DNA of 64,000 nucleotides from Candidatus Vicinibacter proximus (GTDB taxonomy: Bacteria; Bacteroidota; Bacteroidia; Chitinophagales; Saprospiraceae). The DNA is taken from positions 1,055,001-1,119,000 of the forward strand of contig JADJOE010000001.1 in NCBI GenBank assembly GCA_016713905.1, given 5' to 3'. Below the pieces are notes generated by a model, which was not told the DNA's origin, searched no databases, and saw only the letters and a program-made list of their open reading frames with translations. The number at the start of each line of letters is the position of its first letter. Position 1 is the first letter of the stretch. Both the position numbers and the translations under genes were made by a program. This document shows positions 37,765 to 46,922 of this stretch, piece after piece.

Positions 37765-37950
37765 ATTTCAAGCTTCCTAACTTGAAATTTACTTTGCGTT
37801 GGTTATTTCGAGCTTCCCAGCTTGAAATTTACGTATTGTTGGTTATTTCGAGCTTCCCAGCTTGAAATTTACGTTATGCTTAAATAGCAGTGGATCATAT
37901 TTACGTTGTGTTTGACAACCCTTGTTATTTCAAGCTTCCTAGCTTGAAAT
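37765..37950. repeat. Four 24-nt palindromes, ATTTCAAGCT/AGCTTGAAAT
   Basis: Copies at 37765, 37805, 37845 and 37927. Each has 10-nt arms around a TCCT or TCCC loop, within a 33-nt unit starting GGTTATTTC and ending AATTTACG. The first three are exactly 40 nt apart. The fourth is a perfect palindrome. The repeats lie between convergent genes and may act as transcript ends. The 7-8 nt between units is too short for CRISPR. Confidence 0.85.
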
Positions 37951-38108
37951 TTACGTATCCATAAATGAAGTATTTTTTTGATCACTTTTTGTGAGCAACG
38001 TTCGTCTTTTTATTAACTAATTAGCTCATTAGCTAATTTTCAAATTAATTTAATAGTTCATTAGCCGATTTACGGATCCATAAAATTCTAAAAAATTATC
38101 CTAATTAT

Positions 38109-39872
38109 TTATTCAATCACCAACTTCTCGGTCTTCATCATTCCATTGATGTCACCTAATTGTACAAAATATAATCCAGATGGAATTGACTCCAGATCTA
38201 TTGTGTTACTTCCCTGAAATATTCTCTGAGAAAGTACTTTCTCTCCCTGCGAATTGAACAGTGTACAAACTAACCTTTGAGGAATATAGTCTATTAAATT
38301 AATGACGACATAATTATTGGCAGGATTGGGAAATATCTCAATTTGCATTTTCAAATTATTGTCACCACTTGTATGCGTTGTACCAAGATTCAAGCTGCGA
38401 CACAAGGTGTCTGCGCCATTATGATTCTTTACAATAAGACAAACGTCATAGACTCCTCCTTTTGAATAGCAATGAACGGGCGAAGTGTCTGTGCTTTGAA
38501 CACCATCTCCAAAGTCCCAGAACCACTCTGATACTTCATAAGCACTGAGATCTCTGAATTTAATACAAAGAGACCTACTAGTATCCTGTTCATATCTCCA
38601 CCAGCACCATGGAATATTGTCTATCCCAAGACTGTCACAGATGCTTCCGTCGATTGGTCCCAATCGAAAATTGGGGAATGATGGGATTGTTGTTATGATG
38701 GATTTAAGGCGGACAGAATGCTGTCTGAAATCGCAATCAGATCCCGGCTTATTCGGTTCATTGATGACATGCATATACCTGGACTGTAGGAATTCAGGAT
38801 TGGAATAGATTCTTCCGTCAGGAGCCAATTGAAGATTTCCGAATGTGGAAGACGATCTGTTATTCTGAAAAATGTGTCCGTAATGTCCATCGTATTCAGC
38901 TATGACCTGCTTATTGGAAAGCTTGCCATTGATGATTTCGTATTGATAAAGATAATAACTGGAACTTAGATACAGAAATCTGCTGTCTGGCGAAAATGCA
39001 CATCCGAATGCAATTGTAGGAGTAGTATCAATAAGGACATACTGCCGATTTGATATCAATCCAGAACATCTATCAAAATTGTAAAATTCAACACCACCTA
39101 TTGCAAGACTATCTAAATTTTCTCCCAAAGTTATACAATAATAATTCCCGTCTGGTGAAAAACAGGAATATCCATTACTACTATTTCCTGGAATTCTCCC
39201 AATATTTTGTATGAAAGTTGTATCAATATTTTCCCCATTAAATAAAAAACTATAAACTTCATTTCTGTTAAATCGTCCAACAATTATCCACCAATCCTTC
39301 CCATTGGCATGACGACAAGCAGTCAATCTTTCAAAATCAATCGAGTCATTTACAATTTGATTTCTAATTTTTTGAAGTATTAATCCTGAGTTATTTATTG
39401 TATTACTTAATTTATTTACAAATAAATTGAGACACAATAAATATGCATTTGTATCACCCACGGCAAAAGTTTCAGTGTTAATTAAATTAAAAATTAATTT
39501 ATTATTATGATTGGGAATAATTAGACACGATTGAGGGTGATAACCACAATAATTAATTGGGCAAATATCTTCATCACCTGTCACCCATTTATTAGTGTAA
39601 TCTTCAAGACGATAACCATTAAATTGGAACATGAAATTGCCATCCTTATCAGATATCAAAGCACCATAAGACCCCATATAATTTTTAAACTTGGGAGAAG
39701 CCTGAATCAACGGATTGCCATTCTGAGAATTGAAATTCAGAATGGCAGTCCCTTCGAGAGAATCTTTCTTAATAGCATACGGTTCACCCATTATCCAATT
39801 GAAGTCGTACTTCTGAGAGTACAGATCAATAAGAAATAAATTAAAAGCAATAGCCAAAAAGAATTTATACAT
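38109..39872 (-). CDS. Secreted propeller-PKD protein, T9SS type A
   Basis: The protein has 587 residues with a signal peptide (1-19). Residues ~25-390 form a WD/propeller-like region with the shared lineage motif HANGKDWWIIVGRFNRNEV and repeated FSPDGNYY/FSPDSRFLYLSS blades. A PKD domain follows at about 425-490 (FRDLSAYEVSEWFWDFGDG) and then a type A T9SS tail (IEIFPNPANNYV). A paralog lies at 51252-52778, without the PKD domain. Both are flanked by palindromic repeats. Surface role; function unknown. Confidence 0.88.
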   Translation of the reverse strand: MYKFFLAIAFNLFLIDLYSQKYDFNWIMGEPYAIKKDSLEGTAILNFNSQNGNPLIQASPKFKNYMGSYGALISDKDGNFMFQFNGYRLEDYTNKWVTGDEDICPINYCGYHPQSCLIIPNHNNKLIFNLINTETFAVGDTNAYLLCLNLFVNKLSNTINNSGLILQKIRNQIVNDSIDFERLTACRHANGKDWWIIVGRFNRNEVYSFLFNGENIDTTFIQNIGRIPGNSSNGYSCFSPDGNYYCITLGENLDSLAIGGVEFYNFDRCSGLISNRQYVLIDTTPTIAFGCAFSPDSRFLYLSSSYYLYQYEIINGKLSNKQVIAEYDGHYGHIFQNNRSSSTFGNLQLAPDGRIYSNPEFLQSRYMHVINEPNKPGSDCDFRQHSVRLKSIITTIPSFPNFRLGPIDGSICDSLGIDNIPWCWWRYEQDTSRSLCIKFRDLSAYEVSEWFWDFGDGVQSTDTSPVHCYSKGGVYDVCLIVKNHNGADTLCRSLNLGTTHTSGDNNLKMQIEIFPNPANNYVVINLIDYIPQRLVCTLFNSQGEKVLSQRIFQGSNTIDLESIPSGLYFVQLGDINGMMKTEKLVIE

Positions 39873-40081
39873 AAGATAATATTAAATTATTCATTTCAAT
39901 ATAATGATAGATTGGCTTCCAAAAAATTTGTGTGAACTATACAAAACAAGATTGTATATTCCGGCTGTCCAGTCATGACAATGTACTCTAATGTGATCAG
40001 AAACCTGCACTCCAGAATCAAACATACGGAGAGTTTAGTAAATATCAATTTTGATCTTAGTCATTTTGACGCTGGGAAGCA

Positions 40082-40279
40082 TGACTGAACCATCTCTGCT
40101 TCAACAGAGTATCGTGCGACAGCACGATAAGTGATGGAACCCTGCCTGACTGGGTCGGCAGGCAGGCGCGAAAGCGGCTAACAGGAGAATTAGAGAATGA
40201 GAGATGACTGAACGATCTCTGCTTCAGCAGAGTATCGTGCGACAGCACGATAAGAGAAGGAACCGCGAAAGCGGCTAAC
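40082..40279. repeat. Pair of three-hairpin repeats, one with inserted hairpin
   Basis: Unit 40082-40182 has an extra palindrome (CTGCCTG...CAGGCAG) inserted in the 5' arm of the third stem. Unit 40205-40279 is a standard copy. The standard ~55-nt long spacer follows. Confidence 0.85.
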
Positions 40280-40349
40280 GTACACTATATTAGGTTCTGG
40301 TTTTAATCACCGTAATGTTTGACGCTGGGAAGCATCAAACAACCCGGTT

Positions 40350-40373
40350 ATTTCGAGCTTCCCTGCTTGAAAT
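40350..40373. repeat. Fifth copy of the 24-nt palindrome
   Basis: Same family as 37765-37950, arms ATTTCGAGCT and TGCTTGAAAT with one mismatch, located after the three-hairpin pair. Confidence 0.7.
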
Positions 40374-40473
40374 TTACGAATAGTTTAGCAGGTACTATTT
40401 GTAATCTTCGTCATTAACTCATTAGCTAATTTTCAAATTAGCTCATTTTCAAATTCTCCCATTCTTTTTTCCT

Positions 40474-40481
40474 TATTTTTG
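40474..40481 (+). promoter_or_regulatory. -7 box candidate for the coiled-coil lipoprotein
   Basis: TATTTTTG matches TAnnTTTG only 14 nt before the ATG at 40496, implying a leader of under ten nucleotides. Confidence 0.4.
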
Positions 40482-40495
40482 CAAAAATTTCAAAG

Positions 40496-41023
40496 ATGAA
40501 ATACGTTTTTAGCTTGCTCTCCATCGCTTTGCTTTTTGCCTGTAATCCATTGTCCAAACACCGTGAAGCAATAGAATCCCTCAGTTCAGAATGGCAGGCC
40601 ATGGCCATAAAGGTTCACGAAGGTGACAGTGCGGTGGCAGCTTCACACCAGACGGTTAACTTCCTGAAGGATAATTTCACCCAGGCTGCCGGTAACACCA
40701 AGCTCAAGAAAGCCGAGCTCGATTACATTGAAGAAATGAGACAGGCTTATCAGGCCCAATTGGATGGATTATCTAAAATGATCGAAGACAAAGGGACATT
40801 CCTTCAAAAATGGGAAGAGCAAGCTCAAAGGCTTAAGCTGCTTACCGAGGGTCTTAAAGCTGGAAAGTATGAGGGCGATGCCGCCAAGGAAATCGAACAA
40901 CTCCAAGCCTTTTTGATCGAAGCAACCGAGGTTACCGAGAATTGGGCGAAGCGTTCTGAAGGTGCCAAAACTACTGCGCTGACCGCCTATCGCAATGTCT
41001 TTCCATTCCTGCCAAAACAATAG
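40496..41023 (+). CDS. Coiled-coil lipoprotein, unknown function
   Basis: The protein has 175 residues. The signal MKYVFSLLSIALLFAC ends in a lipobox with lipidated C16. The mature part is almost entirely helical with heptad-like spacing (LKKAELDYIEEMRQAYQAQL and on), suggesting a periplasmic coiled coil or spacer. No family recognised. It is 177 nt before the DUF1800 gene on the same strand. Confidence 0.75.
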   Translation: MKYVFSLLSIALLFACNPLSKHREAIESLSSEWQAMAIKVHEGDSAVAASHQTVNFLKDNFTQAAGNTKLKKAELDYIEEMRQAYQAQLDGLSKMIEDKGTFLQKWEEQAQRLKLLTEGLKAGKYEGDAAKEIEQLQAFLIEATEVTENWAKRSEGAKTTALTAYRNVFPFLPKQ

Positions 41024-41200
41024 GGTACATATAGATCGCTTCCCGCCTACCAAAAAATAATTTGGTAATTTAAAGTATTCAGGCAACATTCCATCCGGTA
41101 TGGTCATCATTTCCATAGTATTGATGGTCTATTTTGCCATTTCCATATTCAGATTTGCGAATATTACCTATCTTGTTTCCTATATCAAAAAGTAAGCCTT

Positions 41201-42877
41201 ATGCCAATCAACAGTCCTTTGTTGCCTTATTCCGGGCCGTTCAACAAACCGGAGTTGCTGCATCTGCTGAGACGTACCCAGTTGGGCGTTTCCAATGCAG
41301 ATTTGAATCATTTTAAAGGAAAATCACTGAATCAGGTGGTAGATGAGTTGCTGACTTTCGGAACTACTGTTGCACCACCGGTGAAGAATTATTCTGCCAG
41401 AGTAAATAACTTGCCGGATCCTACGGCCCTCGATACAGAAGTTCAGCTAGGCCAGACCTGGGTGGACACTCCTATTCGAAACCAAACCACCAATCCAGAT
41501 GGCTCAAGAAGAGAAAGTCTGAAAGCCTGGTGGATGGGACTCATGTTGGGGCAGGAACGTAACCTTCGTGAACAAATGGTTTTGTTCTGGCACAATCATT
41601 TTTCTACCGAGGCCAACGATGTAGGGAATGCACAAATGTCCTATCGTACCAACAAGCTATTTAGGGAAAATGCTGTAGGTAATTTCAGAGATTTTTTATT
41701 CAAGATCACTCTGGACCCGGGAATGCTTAAATACCTGAATGGATATCTGAATAAGGCTACGGCTCCGGACGAAAATTATGCACGGGAACTTCAGGAGTTA
41801 TTTTGTGTGGGGAAGGGTCCCGGATCAGGATATACTGAAGATGACGTAAAGGCAGCAGCCAGGGTACTTACCGGCTGGAGTCTGATCACCCAGGAAGGAA
41901 CCCCTGCGGTTCCGGTAACACCTTACGTGAAAGAAAATTTAAACAACCACGATAAAAAAGATAAAGTTTTTTCCGCTTTCTACGGCAACAAAGTGATCAA
42001 GGCAGTTGCTACGCCAACCCGTGCTACCATGGAAGCAGAAATAAGAGAATTGATCGACATGATTCTAGCCGTGGAAGAAACATCCAAATTTATATGCCGG
42101 AAATTATACACTTATTTCTGTTATTACGAAATCACTCCGGATGTTGAAGTGAATCTGATCGAACCACTGGCAGAAGTTTTTAGAAACAGCAACTACGACC
42201 TCAAAGTATTGTTGAAAGCATTCTTTACCGCAGATTATTTTTTCAAACCTGAATTAAGGGGTGCCATGATTAAAAGCGGGATGCAATTCGTGATTGGCAA
42301 AACCAGAGCTTTTGGTTATCAAATTCCGGATGCTTCCAAATTTGAGGCACAATATTATTACTGGTCCGTATTTAAGAATTATGCACGCAACATGGGCCAG
42401 GACATCATGGATCCACCCAATGTGGCCGGCTGGCCTGCTTACTATCAGGTGCCGCAATTTCATGAAATGTGGGTCGACACAGCCACCTATCCGGAACGAA
42501 AAAACTTTTACGAAAACATTAGTAAAAACGGTCTGAACTCCGGTACTTTTTACTATCAGGACGTCAGCAAAAATGTAAAAGTTACGGTGGACTTTGTAGC
42601 CTTTGCCAAGCAGTTTTCTGTACCGGAAAACCCAAATATTCTCGTGGCCGAAGCATGTGAATTATTGTTTGGTGTGCCGGTCTCTCAAGCCGTCAAAGAT
42701 CAACTGAAGACGAGTTTTCTTTTGGAAAACCAGAGTTCGGATTATTATTGGACCGAAGCGTGGCTGGAATACATCAACAATCCTTCCACCACTGATCCGG
42801 AAGCCAAACGCGTACCAACCATGCTGAAGAATTTATTTCTCGACATGGAATCCGCTGCTGAATTTCATCTTTGTTAA
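41201..42877 (+). CDS. DUF1800 domain protein
   Basis: The protein has 558 residues. The DUF1800 pattern is present (HLLRRTQLGVS near the start, REQMVLFWHNHFST, PDENYARELQELFCVGKGPGSGYTEDDVKAAARVLTGW, DPPNVAGWP). No clear signal peptide is visible. DUF1800 and DUF1501 genes occur side by side across Bacteroidota and Planctomycetes; the pair is thought to act together at the envelope but its activity is not established. The DUF1501 gene follows at once. Confidence 0.92.
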   Translation: MPINSPLLPYSGPFNKPELLHLLRRTQLGVSNADLNHFKGKSLNQVVDELLTFGTTVAPPVKNYSARVNNLPDPTALDTEVQLGQTWVDTPIRNQTTNPDGSRRESLKAWWMGLMLGQERNLREQMVLFWHNHFSTEANDVGNAQMSYRTNKLFRENAVGNFRDFLFKITLDPGMLKYLNGYLNKATAPDENYARELQELFCVGKGPGSGYTEDDVKAAARVLTGWSLITQEGTPAVPVTPYVKENLNNHDKKDKVFSAFYGNKVIKAVATPTRATMEAEIRELIDMILAVEETSKFICRKLYTYFCYYEITPDVEVNLIEPLAEVFRNSNYDLKVLLKAFFTADYFFKPELRGAMIKSGMQFVIGKTRAFGYQIPDASKFEAQYYYWSVFKNYARNMGQDIMDPPNVAGWPAYYQVPQFHEMWVDTATYPERKNFYENISKNGLNSGTFYYQDVSKNVKVTVDFVAFAKQFSVPENPNILVAEACELLFGVPVSQAVKDQLKTSFLLENQSSDYYWTEAWLEYINNPSTTDPEAKRVPTMLKNLFLDMESAAEFHLC

Positions 42878-42900
42878 TTCATCTCCACAAAAAAATTAAA

Positions 42901-44487
42901 ATGAAAAGAAGACAATTTATACAATCTGTACCGGTCGCAATAGGTGGAATGTCCGTTACAGCATATGCCAACAGCCCTCTGTTGTCGGCACTTACGGCTG
43001 CGCTTTACGAAACAGACCGTGTACTCGTAATTGTTCAGCTCAACGGAGGTAATGATGGATTGAATACCGTTTTTCCATTGGATCAATATGCTACCTTGGC
43101 CAAACACAGAGCCAATCTGCTGATGCCGGAATCCGATATACTTGTCCTTGGAGGGACGAATGGAACAACAGGTATTCATCCCGCGATGAATAAATTTAAA
43201 GAATTATACGACGAGCAAAAATTATCGGTGATACAGTCTGTAGGTTATCCTTCCTTCAATTTCTCCCACTTCAGGGCAACGGATATATGGATGACGGCAT
43301 CGGATTCAAAAGAATTTTTGAACAGTGGATGGGCCGGTAGATATCTCAATTATGAGTTTCCAAATTACCCGGTGGGATTTCCGAATACGACCATGCCTGA
43401 TCCATTGGCCATACGGATAGGAGGGAATGTGCCCCTTGGATTGCAGAATATTGGTGTCAACATGGCCATCTCTATCAACAATACAAATGACCCGCTAAAC
43501 CTTACCGGATCGATTTATAAAGACCCAGCTTCTGCCGATTATAAAGGCAAAGAATTGCTTTATTTGCGTGAAGTTCAACGCCAAACAGATAAGTTTGGGG
43601 ATGCGGTTGCAGCTGGAGCCACCAAAGGAAAAAATCTTTCCACTTTGTACCCGACGGGCAGTGCGCCGGGAGCGTCGTTGGCCAATGCCTTAAAAATTGT
43701 TGCCAAGCTTATTTCTGGCGGATTGAAAACCAGGATTTATTGGGTGAGTACTGGAGGTTTTGATACACACTCCAATCAGGTTGTAGGAAGTGACCGAAAA
43801 ACCGGAAATCACGCCAACCTCCTTAAAGGGGTAGCAGATTCCATCCATGCGTTTATGGACGATGCCAAACTGCTTGGATTGGAAGACAGGATTGCCGGGA
43901 TGACCTTTTCTGAATTTGGCAGGAGAATCATTTCCAATGGATCGGTAGGTACTGATCACGGTGCCGGTCAGCCGATGTTCCTTTTTGGTAAGAAGGTCGT
44001 GCCGGGCGTCATCGGTAAGAATCCAACCATTGATCCCAATGCTACGGCCAACTCCAATATTCCAATGCAATACGATTTCAGATCGATCTATGCTTCTATT
44101 TTGAAAGACTGGTTCTGTGTGCCACAGGAAGATCTGCAAAGTGTTTTGTTGAAGAATTTCCAGGCCTTACCGCTGTTTGATCCATCAGGCTGCATTCCTA
44201 CCAGTGTGCATGATGAAAACAATAAAGCTGGAGAGAATCTGCTTTATGCCTATCCAAACCCGTTCCAGGAATCCACTACCATCAAGTTTGAAACTAAAGG
44301 AGATCATACTCTCGTACAGATTTTCAACAATCAGGGTGTGTTGATGCAGACGCTGTATGATGGAGATTTGGCTCCTGGTAAGTACGATTTACCTTGTGAC
44401 CTTGGGCAGGCACCTGCAGGAATTTACTACGCCAGAATACAGAATGGTAAACTGCAACAGGTGAAAGCCATTCATAAAGTTCGCTAA
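42901..44487 (+). CDS. DUF1501 domain protein, T9SS type A
   Basis: The 528-residue protein starts at ATG 42901 with a Tat-like signal (MKRRQFIQSVPVAIGGMS); a TTG 10 codons earlier would overlap the previous gene and is less likely. The DUF1501/sulfatase-like core has LNGGNDGLNTVFP, GTNGTTGIHPAMNKFKELYD, GGFDTHSNQ and DHGAGQPMFLFG. The C-terminal ~80 residues (AYPNPFQESTTIKFE) are a type A T9SS domain. A Tat-like start combined with a T9SS tail is notable. It is in an operon with DUF1800. Confidence 0.92.
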   Translation: MKRRQFIQSVPVAIGGMSVTAYANSPLLSALTAALYETDRVLVIVQLNGGNDGLNTVFPLDQYATLAKHRANLLMPESDILVLGGTNGTTGIHPAMNKFKELYDEQKLSVIQSVGYPSFNFSHFRATDIWMTASDSKEFLNSGWAGRYLNYEFPNYPVGFPNTTMPDPLAIRIGGNVPLGLQNIGVNMAISINNTNDPLNLTGSIYKDPASADYKGKELLYLREVQRQTDKFGDAVAAGATKGKNLSTLYPTGSAPGASLANALKIVAKLISGGLKTRIYWVSTGGFDTHSNQVVGSDRKTGNHANLLKGVADSIHAFMDDAKLLGLEDRIAGMTFSEFGRRIISNGSVGTDHGAGQPMFLFGKKVVPGVIGKNPTIDPNATANSNIPMQYDFRSIYASILKDWFCVPQEDLQSVLLKNFQALPLFDPSGCIPTSVHDENNKAGENLLYAYPNPFQESTTIKFETKGDHTLVQIFNNQGVLMQTLYDGDLAPGKYDLPCDLGQAPAGIYYARIQNGKLQQVKAIHKVR

Positions 44488-44737
44488 TCCGGTAGATTTC
44501 AAGAAGACTGGAGAAAGGAAATCTGCTTGAATTGACTTTTTGAGCATTTTGCTCAATGCAAATAGGGGAGGCTCATTGGTTTAATGCGGCTTACTTGAAG
44601 GATTTGTTCGGCAGGCCTCATGTTTATGCGTCGAACCAAATCGATATGGTCGTTGATGAGAATCAATGGGAAGGATGACTTTCACCGCAGGTGGTTTGCA
44701 GGATAATGATTAGCTTTGGGTCTTTAAACCAAGAATT

Positions 44738-45127
44738 ATGAGCTACAGCGATAAAAAAGTGATAGGTGTCTGGATAGATCATTTACATGCCTACATCATC
44801 GGAACACCGGATCTAAAAAATGAAGGGGAATACGATGTCCTCAAAAAGATAGAATCTCATTTTAATCCCTCCAATGGTAAAAGCGAAGGAGTGATGAACC
44901 ACAAACATTCCAATGAGTTGAAAAAGCTCTACAAGGAAGTTGGAGAGCAAGTGTCTCAGGCAGATGCTGTGTTTATCATCGGCCCGGGAAAAGCTCAGGA
45001 AGAATTAAAGAATTTTCTGCAGGAAGACAGACATTTTCAAGCCAAGGAAATTGAATTAGGTACTGCCGATCATCTCAGCATGAATCAGATGGTGGCTAAG
45101 ATAAGAACCCATTTCTTTCATAATTAA
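44738..45127 (+). CDS. eRF1-domain-3-like small protein
   Basis: The protein has 129 residues. It has the pattern of bacterial eRF1 domain-3-like proteins (L7Ae-like fold): KVIGVWIDHLHAYII at the start and FIIGPGKAQEELKNFL in the middle. Members of this group (baeRF-like) are thought to act at ribosomes or in stress. This assignment is by pattern only. A hairpin terminator follows the stop. Confidence 0.6.
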   Translation: MSYSDKKVIGVWIDHLHAYIIGTPDLKNEGEYDVLKKIESHFNPSNGKSEGVMNHKHSNELKKLYKEVGEQVSQADAVFIIGPGKAQEELKNFLQEDRHFQAKEIELGTADHLSMNQMVAKIRTHFFHN

Positions 45128-45134
45128 TCAGACA

Positions 45135-45154
45135 CAAGCAATTTTAATTGCTTG
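45135..45154 (+). terminator. Rho-independent-like terminator
   Basis: CAAGCAATT and AATTGCTTG form a perfect 9-bp stem 7 nt after the stop at 45127, followed by AGCTGTTTTTGATTTTT. Confidence 0.65.
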
Positions 45155-45273
45155 AGCTGTTTTTGATTTTTATTTAGATACAAGTTGTATGCATTGAGGC
45201 GGAAAAGATGTTGATTAAATGCATCTAGTCTTTTTAATTTAACTCATCATAATGCATATTATGGGTTAAAAAG

Positions 45274-45405
45274 CTTCCGATACCTCATCATATAGTTATC
45301 GAATGATAAATTGAGATCGGCCTTTTTCATTTTAGCTAAAACTGATTTAAAAAGCGTTCAAAACAAAATACTGTTTGAGCTCTCATGCAAATAAGCTAAC
45401 AAATA
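45274..45405. repeat. Composite repeat, left module only
   Basis: Copy of the left part of the 455-bp composite repeat (GATACCTCATCATATAG..., TTTTAGCTAAAA, AAAAAGCGTTC), with no hairpin units. It ends where the toxin-tip fragment begins. Confidence 0.7.
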
Positions 45406-45697
45406 TAATAAAAATATTGATGATTATTTTCCTAATTATCAATCATATTTGAATCAATATGGACCAAATTATGGTGTCGCTGACCATGAATATTTGGCTG
45501 CCCATTGGATTCAAAAAATTGTGGATGGATTAAAAGATATTTATGGTAATACATTTACAGATGGTGAGTATTTGGCTTTTGCATGGCAGGGGCTTCGAAA
45601 TACAGCTGCTTGGTCAAATTTAACAAATACCCAAAAAAACCAAATCAATACAAACTTGACTAGCGGATTATCCAAATGTACTAAAACATGTTTATAA
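45394..45697 (+). pseudogene. C-terminal toxin-tip fragment (RHS-type)
   Basis: About 100 codons are open from a stop in the flanking repeat to the stop at 45697, with no ATG start. The sequence (DHEYLAAHWIQKIVDGLKDI, then FAWQGLRNTAAW) resembles C-terminal tips of Bacteroidota RHS/polymorphic toxins. A TTG at 45449 is the only weak start. The composite repeat at 45274-45405 sits at its 5' edge and may have cut the gene. Its end overlaps the next gene by 10 nt, as toxin-immunity pairs often do. Confidence 0.5.
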
Positions 45698-46323
45698 TAT
45701 TTATTTTACTTCTACTAATAAGTTGTCAAAAACCCGCTACCGCCATCTATGTTAATGAGCATAGCCAATTAATTTTTCAAAAGAATGACAGTTTATATAT
45801 TTCTAATTCTTCCTTGGGGTTTATTAAAATAGATAACTTTACAAATTCTAAAACTATTATTGTTTATTCAACTGATGTAGAGTGTATTGATTTAGAAGGC
45901 AATATATACAATATAGAATTGATAATTTCAAAGTTGAATAATTCATTTTTACTGCAATTTAATGATAGCTGTGCAGAAAATTCGAACTATTCAGGAGAAT
46001 ATACTCAATTAATTTTAGAGCCGATTCAATGGGATTCACTTAAAATTCATTTTGTAAACAGTGAGGAATATGATGTAATTGTCCATCGTCATAAAACGAA
46101 GGATTTATCTAAGAATTGCAATTTGTTGGATTTTGATTCAGAAATTCTATTGTATTTTAATGATAAACTGAATAACGATATGCGCAGGTATCGAATTGGT
46201 GAAATTCCAGAGTTAATTTTATACCATAATGGTTTAGTAACTAAGAAAAAGAGACGAGGATATTTGCCTCAATATTTTACTAATATTAGTAAAGTAGGTT
46301 ATTCTAAATTCAAATATAATTAA
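45688..46323 (+). CDS. Small lipoprotein, possible immunity protein
   Basis: The protein has 211 residues with MFIIFILLLLISCQK, a lipobox with Cys13. The mature part is beta-rich and not recognised. It starts inside the end of the toxin-tip fragment (10-nt overlap), so it was translationally coupled to it. By position it is a candidate immunity lipoprotein protecting the envelope; this is inference. Confidence 0.6.
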   Translation: MFIIFILLLLISCQKPATAIYVNEHSQLIFQKNDSLYISNSSLGFIKIDNFTNSKTIIVYSTDVECIDLEGNIYNIELIISKLNNSFLLQFNDSCAENSNYSGEYTQLILEPIQWDSLKIHFVNSEEYDVIVHRHKTKDLSKNCNLLDFDSEILLYFNDKLNNDMRRYRIGEIPELILYHNGLVTKKKRRGYLPQYFTNISKVGYSKFKYN

Positions 46324-46428
46324 TATTGATTTAAACTTTAAGTATTTTGTGTTGACTTACAAAACATAATTCAAAATAACGTTACACTTAAATTTTCATT
46401 CCTACTTCCCATATAATTCCGCATCTGT

Positions 46429-46783
46429 TTAACCATCTCCATTGCTGTCAAATCCGGATACATTAATTTTTACCTTTAAATAGGCATTGGTTCCTGTAGT
46501 GCCGAATTGGTCCTGAATGTAAATGAGACCATGCGTTCCGCGGTGACCCATTTTGGTTTTGACCGCTATAACTTTACCTGTTAGTGCAGTACATGATTCC
46601 AGCCTGTCTTTGAGTCCGGGTGTTTGTTGAATGACAGCGGCCAATAGTTTATAGTCTTTTATTTTATCGTATCCGTCCTACAAACTGCCACATCCCATAG
46701 TTCCTTTGGAAAATAACTATGTGCAAAATAAGTAGGTCTAAGTAAGTATTTGAGAAAATGTAGGATGGCTACAGGAATAGAAA
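46429..46783 (-). pseudogene. Frameshifted remnant of an unknown protein
   Basis: Two overlapping minus-strand frames join near 46660: ...YFPKELWDVAVCRTDTIK followed by IKDYKLLAAVIQQTPGLKD... and ending FDSNGDG. Together they read about 115 residues without start. Family unknown. The join is in an A/T-rich run. Confidence 0.4.
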
Positions 46784-46922
46784 TTCAAACGCATTGAATG
46801 GTTAAATCAAATTCATAACAACAAGGTAATTGTTATGAGTTATGATGACTTCATATTTTCATTCACCATGTATGCTTTACACTAAAACAAACTTGTCAGA
46901 CGATAAGACTTCATCTTTAAAA

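Noticed and set aside
37761..37960. Possible CRISPR array
   Set aside because: Repeats are palindromic at 40-nt period but the spaces are only 7-8 nt and partly alike; no cas genes are present.
44540..44556. Hairpin TTGAGCA-TTT-TGCTCAA after the DUF1501 gene
   Set aside because: Perfect stem but no T-run follows, so a terminator cannot be claimed; function unknown.
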